64,000 bases of DNA from Alphaproteobacteria bacterium (GTDB taxonomy: Bacteria > Pseudomonadota > Alphaproteobacteria > Rhizobiales > Hyphomicrobiaceae), in the NCBI GenBank assembly GCA_022600345.1, contig JAHZKP010000025.1, positions 1 through 64,000 on the forward strand, written 5' to 3'. Within the stretch, counting starts at the first letter, position 1, and each line of letters opens with the position of its first letter. Below are positions 17,297 to 24,448 of the stretch, in pieces. The translations under genes and the position numbers were made by a program. The notes under the pieces were generated by a model. The model was given only the letters and a program-made list of their open reading frames with translations, did not search any database and had not been told where the DNA came from.

Positions 17297-18895
17297 ATGT
17301 CTGCAGTTCAAACACTCGATATCTCGCCGGTCGGCCGCGTTGAAGGCGATCTTGATGTCCGCGTCGACATCCAGGATGGCGTTGTCACGAACGCCTGGAC
17401 CCACGCTGAATTGTTCCGTGGTTTTGAGGTGATCCTCAAGGACAAGGATCCTCAAGCAGGCCTGGTGGTTACGCCGCGAGCGTGCGGCATCTGCGGCGCG
17501 TCCCACCTGACATGCGCTTCTTGGGCACTCGACACCGCCTGGGGCACGACCGTGCCGCGGAACGCCATTCTGGCGCGCAACCTCGGTCAGATCGTCGAAT
17601 CGATCCAGTCGCTGCCGCGCCACCACTACGGCTTGTTCATGATCGACTACACGAACAAGAACTACTCAGGCAGCCAGTTCTTCGAGGAAGCCGTAAAACG
17701 CTACTCGCCTTTCACCGGAACGTCCTACGAGGCGGGCGTTACGATATCGGGCAGGCCGGTTGAAATCTACGCGCTGCTCGGCGGTCAGTGGCCGCACTCC
17801 TCCTACATGGTTCCTGGTGGCGTCATGTGCGCCCCGACGCTGACCGACGTGACGCGCGCGTGGTCGATCCTCGAACACTTCCGCAGAACCTGGGTGGAGC
17901 CACTTTGGCTGGGCTGCTCCATGGAGCGCTACGAGCAGATCCAATCCTATGATGACTTTATGGCCTGGCTGGATGAGCGACCCGAGCATGCCAATTCCGA
18001 CCTTGGCCTTTATTGGCGCATGTCCAGGGAAATCGGACTCGATCAATATGGGCGCGGTCATGCAAAGTTCATCTCGTGGGGGTATCTGCCGCACGAAGAC
18101 AAATACAACAAGCCGACGATTGATGGCCGCAACGCTGCCCTGATCATGAAGTCGGGTGTCTACGACGGCGCGACCGATACTCATAAGACAATGGACCAGA
18201 TGTATGCGCGTGAAGACACCACGCATGCATGGTATGACGAAGCTGCAGGCGAAGTGCATCCATTCGACCGGACGACAAATCCGGTGGGCAAGAACCCGAT
18301 CGACACAAACGGCAAATATTCATGGTCGACGGCAGTTCGACATGCGGAGAACGGCCGCCTTGAAGCCGGTCCTCTCGCGCGCCAGTTGGTTGCCGGTGGA
18401 TCGCATGGCGAAGCCTGGCAGCATTCTGATCCGCTGATCCTCGATATGTACAAGAAGATGGGCGGGCCTTCGATCATGCTTCGCCACTTCGCCCGCATGC
18501 ACGAACTTTGCAAGCTCTATCGTGAAGCCGAGCGCATCCTGCGCGAGTTCAAGCTTGCCGATGAATGGTACATCAAGCCGACTGAGCAGGATGGCCGTGG
18601 ATGGGGTGCGACAGAAGCAATCCGTGGTGCTTTGTGCCACTGGATCGAGGTCGAGGGCGGCAAGATCAAGAACTATCAGATCATTGCGCCGACGACGTGG
18701 AATGTCGGTCCACGAGCAACCGATGGCGAGAGGGGGCCGATTGAGGAGTCGCTGATCGGAACTCCGATCAAGGATGCTTCCGATCCCGTTGAAGTCGGTC
18801 ATGTTTGCAGGTCCTACGACTCGTGTCTGGTGTGCACGGTTCATGCCCACGACGCCAAAACCGGTGAGGAACTCGCAAGGTTCCGAACCGCCTGA
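17297..18895 (+). CDS. hhyL: Group 1h [NiFe]-hydrogenase large subunit
   Basis: The 532-residue catalytic subunit that binds the NiFe(CN)2CO centre and oxidises H2. The L1 motif RACGICGASH supplies Cys63 and Cys66; the L2 motif DSCLVCTVH supplies Cys510 and Cys513, with His516 as the last residue of the mature protein. The C-terminal 16 residues (AHDAKTGEELARFRTA) should be removed by the protease encoded at 19933. SPVGRVEGDLDV near the N-terminus and long inserts rich in aromatic residues are typical of the actinobacterial-type (1h, formerly group 5) enzymes that oxidise atmospheric H2. It is intact. It starts 32 bases after the small-subunit stop, with GGAG upstream. Confidence 0.93.
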   Translation: MSAVQTLDISPVGRVEGDLDVRVDIQDGVVTNAWTHAELFRGFEVILKDKDPQAGLVVTPRACGICGASHLTCASWALDTAWGTTVPRNAILARNLGQIVESIQSLPRHHYGLFMIDYTNKNYSGSQFFEEAVKRYSPFTGTSYEAGVTISGRPVEIYALLGGQWPHSSYMVPGGVMCAPTLTDVTRAWSILEHFRRTWVEPLWLGCSMERYEQIQSYDDFMAWLDERPEHANSDLGLYWRMSREIGLDQYGRGHAKFISWGYLPHEDKYNKPTIDGRNAALIMKSGVYDGATDTHKTMDQMYAREDTTHAWYDEAAGEVHPFDRTTNPVGKNPIDTNGKYSWSTAVRHAENGRLEAGPLARQLVAGGSHGEAWQHSDPLILDMYKKMGGPSIMLRHFARMHELCKLYREAERILREFKLADEWYIKPTEQDGRGWGATEAIRGALCHWIEVEGGKIKNYQIIAPTTWNVGPRATDGERGPIEESLIGTPIKDASDPVEVGHVCRSYDSCLVCTVHAHDAKTGEELARFRTA

Positions 18896-18977
18896 TCACT
18901 CTGGCTTTGTTGGTGTCCGGTGGCACTTTCGGCCACCGGATGTCCAATAGAAGAAATACAGAAGTGGGAGGGACGTC

Positions 18978-19364
18978 ATGGCGACGGCACCTGACGAAGA
19001 CGCCTTGTCCAGGCAGAAGAAAGAATTCGTGGACCGCTATGGAGTTGCGCCGTCGGAAGCTGACCATTCAACTCTATTGAAGATGATCGAAGATCTCATG
19101 AGGGAGGGGCTGGAAACGCAAGTCGAACCCTTCCCGAAGACCGACCGAGAGTTCGCCGCGATCCTTGATGAATTGCGCCCGCTTTCGGCCGATCATTTGC
19201 GCGAGAAGCTGGTGATATCGGGCTGGCTTTTGAAGCCCTACGGCGAGGATCAAATGCGGTGCCAGGAGTGCATGTATTTTCTCGTTCACAAGAGATGGTG
19301 CGACCTGCCGGAGCTGAGCTTACCGGCTGAGCCGGACTGGTGGTGCCGGCTGTGGAGAATTTAA
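18978..19364 (+). CDS. HiPIP-like four-Cys protein, copy 1
   Basis: A 128-residue soluble protein with GGGAGGG before the ATG. The N-terminal 90 residues are mainly charged helix. The C-terminus holds RCQECMYFLVHKRWC and ends in WWCRLWRI, with Cys95, Cys98, Cys108 and Cys123 (C-x2-C-x9-C-x14-C). That spacing and the aromatic, Trp-Cys-x-x-Trp ending resemble high-potential iron-sulfur proteins. It is paralogous to the next gene. Its position right after the large subunit suggests an electron carrier or assembly factor for the hydrogenase. The HiPIP likeness is my reading of the pattern, not a family assignment. Confidence 0.7.
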   Translation: MATAPDEDALSRQKKEFVDRYGVAPSEADHSTLLKMIEDLMREGLETQVEPFPKTDREFAAILDELRPLSADHLREKLVISGWLLKPYGEDQMRCQECMYFLVHKRWCDLPELSLPAEPDWWCRLWRI

Positions 19365-19379
19365 CAGGAGGATTAGTCG

Positions 19380-19712
19380 ATGGCGGACCGGGCGAGCAGC
19401 GCCGAGGACGACGCCCTCAGGGCGGAGATCGGATCCAAGCTTGCGGGTGGCTTGGAGACCGAAGCGCACCCGCGAGCTGAAACATCCGAACTGGTCAATC
19501 AGATCGTCGGCCGTCTCAAGTCTGAGGCAGGTGGCGATTTGGAGGCAAAGCTGGTGATTGCCGGCTTCACCGATCATACGATTACTGCGGATGATCTTGA
19601 ACAGCCCTGCGAGACCTGCATGTATTATCTGGTTCACCGCAAATTCTGCGACCTGCCTGAACTCATGCTGCCGGTTGAACCGCACTGGTCGTGCCGCCTC
19701 TGGCGGATCTAA
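19380..19712 (+). CDS. HiPIP-like four-Cys protein, copy 2
   Basis: A 110-residue paralogue of the preceding protein, 15 bases downstream with AGGAGG before the ATG. It has the same Cys layout (Cys77, Cys80, Cys90, Cys105) within QPCETCMYYLVHRKFC and an identical ending CRLWRI. The N-terminal region is shorter and diverged, but LETE...KLVIAGF aligns with LETQ...KLVISGW of copy 1. The pair looks like an old tandem duplication kept by selection, perhaps for a heterodimer or for two steps of one electron path. Confidence 0.7.
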   Translation: MADRASSAEDDALRAEIGSKLAGGLETEAHPRAETSELVNQIVGRLKSEAGGDLEAKLVIAGFTDHTITADDLEQPCETCMYYLVHRKFCDLPELMLPVEPHWSCRLWRI

Positions 19713-19932
19713 CACCACGGGCAAGACGGGATGCGCAGAGATTGGCGCAAATCCGCCCGGCCCGTCAGGTTTCCAAGCGGCGGCCGACCAGTGCGTCGAG
19801 CGGCTTGGCCGATCACCCAGATCGACCCGCGCCACTCTCCTGCTGGATCGACTCGCCGCTTGAGAAACAGAATTGAATCGATTTGGTCGGAAAGTGCTCA
19901 ACCTCAAGCGATTTGCAATATGAAGGCTGCGA

Positions 19933-20412
19933 ATGCTGGCGATAATCGGCTGCGGGAATCCAAATCGGACTGACGACGGTGTCGGTCCTGAGGTGATTGC
20001 GCGGTTGCGTTTGCTAAGCCTTCCTGACGGCGTGGCTCTTTACGATGCCGGTACAGACGGCATGTCCGTTCTGTATCGGGCTCGCGGGCTGTCACAACTG
20101 ATAATCGTTGACGCCAAGGCGCCCGAGGAGGCGCCCGGCGCAATCTTTGAGGTGCCCGGCGAGGTGCTTCAGTCCCCTCCTCCCAACAGCTTTAACCTGC
20201 ATGATTTCCGCTGGGATCACGCGCTTCATGCCGGGCGGCAGATCTATGGCGATGATTTTCCAAAAGATGTTCAGGTCTTTTTGATCGAGGCCCAGTCCCT
20301 TGACCTTGGCATCGGCCTTAGCGCGGCGGCCTCCAAGGCTGTTGACGATGTCGTCAAACGCATCGCGGAGATGGCGATGAACTACGTCGGCCAAACCGGG
20401 GCTCGGTCATGA
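19933..20412 (+). CDS. Hydrogenase maturation protease
   Basis: A 159-residue endopeptidase of the HupD/HyaD/HycI family. It removes the C-terminal peptide of the large subunit once nickel is inserted. The opening IIGCGNPNRTDDGVGPEV is the family signature and contains one nickel-sensing acidic residue; DAGTDGMSVL and IVDAKAPEEAPG follow at the usual spacing, and a conserved His occurs in NLHDF. The 220 bases before it contain no gene that I can support. The next gene overlaps its stop by four bases. Confidence 0.88.
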   Translation: MLAIIGCGNPNRTDDGVGPEVIARLRLLSLPDGVALYDAGTDGMSVLYRARGLSQLIIVDAKAPEEAPGAIFEVPGEVLQSPPPNSFNLHDFRWDHALHAGRQIYGDDFPKDVQVFLIEAQSLDLGIGLSAAASKAVDDVVKRIAEMAMNYVGQTGARS

Positions 20413-20714
20413 GCGCGGTTGTCTCGGTTGCCCGCGGCGGCGTTTACATTTCAGCCGACACCTACGCGAGGTACTTCAACGGCGTTGATGCTGTCGCATT
20501 GATCGTCCGCGACAAGCATCTGCACATCATGCCCGTCATGCACATGGCCTCCGGCGGGGCGCTGTTGAAAATCCGCAATGCAGCCGGCGATCGCGTGGTC
20601 TCCGCACCCGATCTTTTCGCTGCCTATAACCTGGACGATTGGGCTGCCGACGAGGTCGAGGCCACCTGGTCGAGCGAGCATGCGGCGCTAACGATCCCGC
20701 TTCCATCAGCCTGA
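20409..20714 (+). CDS. Small protein of the group 1h hydrogenase locus
   Basis: A 101-residue soluble protein beginning SAVVSVARGGVYISADTYARYF and containing VRDKHLHIMPVMHMASGG. The ATGA overlap with the protease gene shows translational coupling. I do not recognise a named domain. The two His-x-Met/His pairs (HLHIM, VMHMA) are notable and could bind metal, but that is speculation. Genes of this size follow the protease in other group 1h loci as far as I recall. Confidence 0.6.
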   Translation: MSAVVSVARGGVYISADTYARYFNGVDAVALIVRDKHLHIMPVMHMASGGALLKIRNAAGDRVVSAPDLFAAYNLDDWAADEVEATWSSEHAALTIPLPSA

Positions 20715-20719
20715 AAAAT

Positions 20720-20734
20720 GCAAACTAAGTTTGC
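20720..20734. promoter_or_regulatory. Palindrome 3, upstream of the TPR gene
   Basis: GCAAACTAAGTTTGC is a perfect palindrome around its centre and extends to 12-base arms (AAAATGCAAACT). It matches the two sites upstream of the hydrogenase promoter. It lies just after the 101-residue gene and 94 bases before the TPR gene, so it may drive a second transcript. It could also act as a weak hairpin, though no T-tract follows. A loose GG-N10-GC element near 20785 is too poor to call. Confidence 0.5.
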
Positions 20735-20827
20735 ATTTTGAAAAAGTAGTAGACATTGCCTGCGACATCTGTACCCTCGGCCTGATAAATATCGGCAGCC
20801 TCGAAGCTGCATGGTGAGGAACGTCAC

Positions 20828-21823
20828 ATGGTTGCGCAGAGTAGGTCGGCGACACAGCTTGAGGTCGCCTTGAAAGCGGTCGAAACCGAAGACGCGAGCG
20901 CTCTTGAAAAATCCGAAATGCTGATGGAAATCGCCATGGGGCTGCAACAAAACCCCAAGAATGTTTCCGACCTGGAAGCCGCCGTCTCGCTCTACGAAAA
21001 AGCCCTCGAAATTGCTTCTGATGAGTCCTCGCTGCTGTCGGCGCGAATTCGCGCTCGCATGGGAACGGCGCTGATGGCAACGCCGGCGGCAACGACACAG
21101 CCGCTGGAACGCGCGCGTAGCGAATTCGAAAACGCACTGACGGTTCTTGGCGATCAAGGCCAGCGTGAAGAAGTGGCGGAAGCTGAAATGAACCTGGGCC
21201 TTGCCCTGCAGTCATTGGCAACTGCAAACAAGGCTCGCATTCAAGATGCCATTGCTGCCTATCAGCGGGCGCTCAGGACATTCGACAAAGAAAAGCACCC
21301 GCAGGAATTCGCCGTTCTGCAAAATAACCTGGCAACAGCCTTCCTCTCGATACCGTTCTCCGACGAGCGCTCGAAAATGCGCGAGGCCTTGGCTGTGCAG
21401 GCGTTTCGCGAAGGGCTGTCGGTCGTCACCCTTGTCGATCATCCGACCGAATACGCAATGCTGCAAAACAATCTGGGCAACGCACTGCAATACGCCTCCT
21501 CCAGTCACCGGATCGAGAACGGTTTTCGTGCGCTTGAGGCTTACGATGAAGCGTTGAGAGTTCGCGATGTCCGCAACATGCCTGGTGAATACGCCAACAC
21601 GGTTGCCAATAAAGCGAACTGCCTGGCGAATTTGCCCGACGATCCGGAAAATCCCGACTCAGGGAACTCAAACAACCTGGAACAAGCCATCGCGCTCTAT
21701 CGTGAAGCTTGCGAGCTTTTCGAGCGCACCGGGGAACCCGATAAGGCGGCGATTGCAAAAACGGCAATCGAAGAATTGTCTGGCGAATTTGCTGCCTCGA
21801 AGCGTTCGGAAAATGTTCACTGA
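20828..21823 (+). CDS. TPR-repeat protein of the hydrogenase locus
   Basis: A 331-residue helical protein made of tetratricopeptide-like repeats (AVSLYEKALEIAS, AEAEMNLGLALQS, AIAAYQRALRTFD, VLQNNLATAFLS, ALEAYDEALRVRD, AIALYREACELFE). There is no signal peptide or membrane helix. GTGAGG lies 8 bases before the ATG. TPR proteins are encoded in several high-affinity hydrogenase loci, including the mycobacterial Huc cluster, where they are thought to help assembly. A scaffold role is the likely one here. Confidence 0.75.
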   Translation: MVAQSRSATQLEVALKAVETEDASALEKSEMLMEIAMGLQQNPKNVSDLEAAVSLYEKALEIASDESSLLSARIRARMGTALMATPAATTQPLERARSEFENALTVLGDQGQREEVAEAEMNLGLALQSLATANKARIQDAIAAYQRALRTFDKEKHPQEFAVLQNNLATAFLSIPFSDERSKMREALAVQAFREGLSVVTLVDHPTEYAMLQNNLGNALQYASSSHRIENGFRALEAYDEALRVRDVRNMPGEYANTVANKANCLANLPDDPENPDSGNSNNLEQAIALYREACELFERTGEPDKAAIAKTAIEELSGEFAASKRSENVH

Positions 21824-21871
21824 TTCTGCCGGTTTCTGGCAGTCGAAAATGAAATCAAAGCGGAGAAGACA

Positions 21872-22069
21872 ATGGACCCACTGACTTTAGTTCTGGCTCT
21901 CGTGGCGGGCGTGATCTCATCACTCGCATTTGGCGCTCTATCGGGTTTGAAGGTCGGCGGCGAGGCGCTCGGGTCCGAGTTGGCTGCCTATATGGGAGGC
22001 CTCTACGGCCTTATCGCGGGAACGGTGGCAACCGTGATTGGAATTATCGCACTTGTGTTGATCGGTTGA
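21872..22069 (+). CDS. Tiny Gly/Ala-rich membrane protein A
   Basis: A 65-residue protein that is almost entirely hydrophobic: helices at about residues 4-25 and 43-64 with a short loop (KVGGEALGSELAAY). The Gly- and Ala-rich helices suggest close packing or oligomerisation. It is encoded between the TPR and NifU-Rieske genes with a second small membrane protein. It may anchor the soluble, Tat-less hydrogenase to the membrane, much as the unrelated HucM does for mycobacterial Huc. That is inference from context. Confidence 0.6.
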   Translation: MDPLTLVLALVAGVISSLAFGALSGLKVGGEALGSELAAYMGGLYGLIAGTVATVIGIIALVLIG

Positions 22070-22084
22070 GGGGAGGTTTGAACG

Positions 22085-22306
22085 ATGTTCGGAATGGTTA
22101 TGGACTCGGCAAAGCTCTTCCTTGCTGGCAAGCTTTTTCAGGAACCTGGCAAAGCCATGCAGCAACTTGCAATCGGCGTCGGGGCCGGTCTGATCGCGGT
22201 TTGGGCAGTCGGTCAATTCGCCCCGTTATGGGCTGCAACTGCAGCAGGCGGCGCGGTGTCCGGGCTTCTCCAGCCATACCTTTTCAAAGACCTCAAGTAC
22301 GCTTGA
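22085..22306 (+). CDS. Tiny membrane protein B
   Basis: A 73-residue protein 15 bases after protein A, with GGGGAGG before the ATG. An amphipathic N-terminal segment (MFGMVMDSAKLFLAGKLFQE) is followed by two hydrophobic stretches near residues 27-45 and 48-65, then a charged end (LFKDLKYA). No family is recognised. Pairing with protein A suggests a small membrane complex that could act as a quinone-side platform for the hydrogenase. Confidence 0.6.
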   Translation: MFGMVMDSAKLFLAGKLFQEPGKAMQQLAIGVGAGLIAVWAVGQFAPLWAATAAGGAVSGLLQPYLFKDLKYA

Positions 22307-22325
22307 GGGAGACCGGCGTGGCATT

Positions 22326-23240
22326 ATGAGTAGCGTGGCCAGTGAGCAATCCTCTACCCAGAAGGGGTCCTCGGCAGAAAGCCGCCAAGGACACGAGGAG
22401 GCGCGCTCGCTTGATGCCCTGCTGTCGGACATCACTTCTTTAGAGGTCCTGGCGGAAGAATGGCCGGCGGAATTCAGCAACGCTTCAATGGCGCGCGCCA
22501 CTGCAATTGACGCGCTGAATGCCGAAGCCATTCGCCGGTTGATCAGGGCGCTAAAGGATGTGCCAGGATTTGGTGCCGCCTTGCGCGAGGCGGCAGGCGA
22601 CGAGGTGGTTTATGCCGTTCTTCGGCGGCATGGGATTTTGAAGCCCTCATTGCATGAGCGTGTCGAGGCTGCGCTTGAGTCTATCCGGCCAATGCTTGAT
22701 AGCCATGGCGGCGATGTCGAGGTTGTTGCTGTCGAGCCGCCACGCGTCGATGTGAGATTCCTGGGTGCGTGCGATGGCTGCCCAGCTTCCGCTCTGACGT
22801 TCTACTCCGGCGTCAAAAAAGCCATCCAGGACGCGATGCCCGAGATCCGGGAGGTCAAACAGGTCAAAGGCCTTGGCGGCGGATCATCCGATCAAGTGCA
22901 CTTTGCCTCACCGTTTGCAGACTACAAGGCCGATGGCTGGGTCTTCGCAACAAAGCTTCCGCAACTGCCTGACGGCGAAACCATATCCAAGGACCTTGAG
23001 GGGCAGTCCGTGTTGTTGTCTCGCTTCGGTGATCGCGTCACCTGCTTTGCCAATGTCTGCGCCCATATGGGATTGGCGCTGGACGGAGGCGAGGTCGATA
23101 GCGGGCTCATCACCTGTCCTTATCATGGCTTCCAATATTCGCTGGAAAGTGGTGAGTGCCTGACAGCGCCTGAAGTCCAGTTGCAACCTCATGGTGTCCG
23201 GGTCGTCGGCGATCGCGTCGAAATCCGGCTGACGAGGTGA
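22326..23240 (+). CDS. NifU-domain/Rieske fusion protein
   Basis: A 304-residue fusion. Residues 108-180 form a NifU C-terminal-like FeS scaffold domain (SHGGDVEVVAVE, then CDGC with Cys149 and Cys152). Residues 200-300 form a Rieske-type [2Fe-2S] domain with CAH at 245-247 and CPYH at 264-267, both ligand pairs intact. The N-terminal 100 residues are helical and unknown. Similar fusions occur in group 1h and 2a hydrogenase loci and are thought to pass electrons from the hydrogenase towards the respiratory chain. The role here is inferred from that context. The stop overlaps the next start (TGATG). Confidence 0.85.
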   Translation: MSSVASEQSSTQKGSSAESRQGHEEARSLDALLSDITSLEVLAEEWPAEFSNASMARATAIDALNAEAIRRLIRALKDVPGFGAALREAAGDEVVYAVLRRHGILKPSLHERVEAALESIRPMLDSHGGDVEVVAVEPPRVDVRFLGACDGCPASALTFYSGVKKAIQDAMPEIREVKQVKGLGGGSSDQVHFASPFADYKADGWVFATKLPQLPDGETISKDLEGQSVLLSRFGDRVTCFANVCAHMGLALDGGEVDSGLITCPYHGFQYSLESGECLTAPEVQLQPHGVRVVGDRVEIRLTR

Positions 23241-24448
23241 TGGCGATGGTCCAACAAATCCGCTCTTCTTCGTTTCAAGCCTTGAAGGCACCGGGAACAG
23301 AGACGGCCGGACAACCGCTGCTTGCCGTCGCTGGTCCGTTTGCAATTCTGGGATGGTCAGCAGATGACTTCGCCGGCTCAATCTCGCCTTCGGCGCACAG
23401 TCTGTTCGGACCGCGTGGCGTTTGCCTGCATCCCAACGGTTCGCTGTGGGTTTCAGACACCGGCCATCACCGGGTGCTTGGCTGGCATTCGTCCCCAAGC
23501 AAGGACAACGCCCCCGCCGACATTCTGATCGGTCAGGTTGACTTCACGAAAGAGGGTCGAAACGGCAAGGCCGCGCCGGGACCGGCATCGCTCAATGTTC
23601 CCACCGGCATCTGCGCCTGGGGCGATGGCTTGGCCGTCGCCGATGCCTGGAACCACCGTATCCGGATCTGGCGGACTACGCCCTCCGCCTCAAACCAGCC
23701 CGCCGACATCATCCTCGGGCAGTCCGGCTCGGGCGGTGTGCTTGCCAATCGCGGTGACGACAGGCCGACTGCAGCAACGCTCAATTGGCCGTATGGAGTT
23801 GCGGAGATTGATGGCCGCCTGCTTGTCGCCGACACCGGAAACCGGCGTGTTCTTATTTGGAACGATCCGCAGGCAACCGGACAGCCCGCCGATCTCGTCC
23901 TGGGGCATGCGACATTCGAAAACCGCGATGAAAACGCTGGCGGAGACGTTGGCGCGGTTGGCATGCGGTGGCCGCACGGAATTGCCGAGTGGAACGGAAA
24001 GCTTGCGATCTCGGATGCTGGAAATAACCGGGTGATGATCTGGCCTTCGATGCCGGAGACGAACGGCGCACCGTGTGAAACGGTCCTCGGACAGAGCAAT
24101 GACGCTGCGTGTGATCACAACGGGGCGTCCTACTATCCCGCATCCACAACCGTGAACATGCCCTACGCGATTTCAGCTTTTGGCGAATCCAAAAACAAGG
24201 AGCGGTTGATTGTAGCCGACACAGCAAATTCCAGGCTGATTGGTTTTTCGCCATCGGCAAATGAGACGGGGGCAGGCGCTGAGTTTTTGTCAGGCCAGCC
24301 GGACTTCGCATCGAAGGGAGACAACCGCTGGGGTTTGCCTGAACGTGACACCATGTGCTGGCCCTACGGCCTGTCGGTCCGCGATAACGTCGTTGCAATC
24401 GCCGACAGCGGCAACAACCGGGTGCTGTTATGGGAGGTCGCGAGATGA
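23240..24448 (+). CDS. NHL-repeat protein of the hydrogenase locus
   Basis: About 402 residues with five or six NHL beta-propeller repeats, each with a segment such as VSDTGHHRVLGWH, VADAWNHRIRIWR, VADTGNRRVLIWN, ISDAGNNRVMIWP and IADSGNNRVLLWE. No signal peptide is evident. NHL proteins recur in group 1h/5 hydrogenase loci, where their role is not established; a protein-binding scaffold is likely. The gene overlaps those on either side (TGATG and ATGA), so it belongs to the same transcript as the hyp genes. Confidence 0.85.
   Translation: MAMVQQIRSSSFQALKAPGTETAGQPLLAVAGPFAILGWSADDFAGSISPSAHSLFGPRGVCLHPNGSLWVSDTGHHRVLGWHSSPSKDNAPADILIGQVDFTKEGRNGKAAPGPASLNVPTGICAWGDGLAVADAWNHRIRIWRTTPSASNQPADIILGQSGSGGVLANRGDDRPTAATLNWPYGVAEIDGRLLVADTGNRRVLIWNDPQATGQPADLVLGHATFENRDENAGGDVGAVGMRWPHGIAEWNGKLAISDAGNNRVMIWPSMPETNGAPCETVLGQSNDAACDHNGASYYPASTTVNMPYAISAFGESKNKERLIVADTANSRLIGFSPSANETGAGAEFLSGQPDFASKGDNRWGLPERDTMCWPYGLSVRDNVVAIADSGNNRVLLWEVAR

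Noticed and set aside
19320..19907. A 195-codon minus-strand frame over the HiPIP-like gene
   Set aside because: It is antisense to a well-supported gene with a good ribosome site and has Arg/Ser-rich, shadow-like composition.
20770..20800. A second sigma-54 promoter before the TPR gene
   Set aside because: A GG-N10-GC pair exists near 20785 but both flanks (CGGCAG and AAGC) are poor matches, and it would leave almost no leader before the ribosome site.
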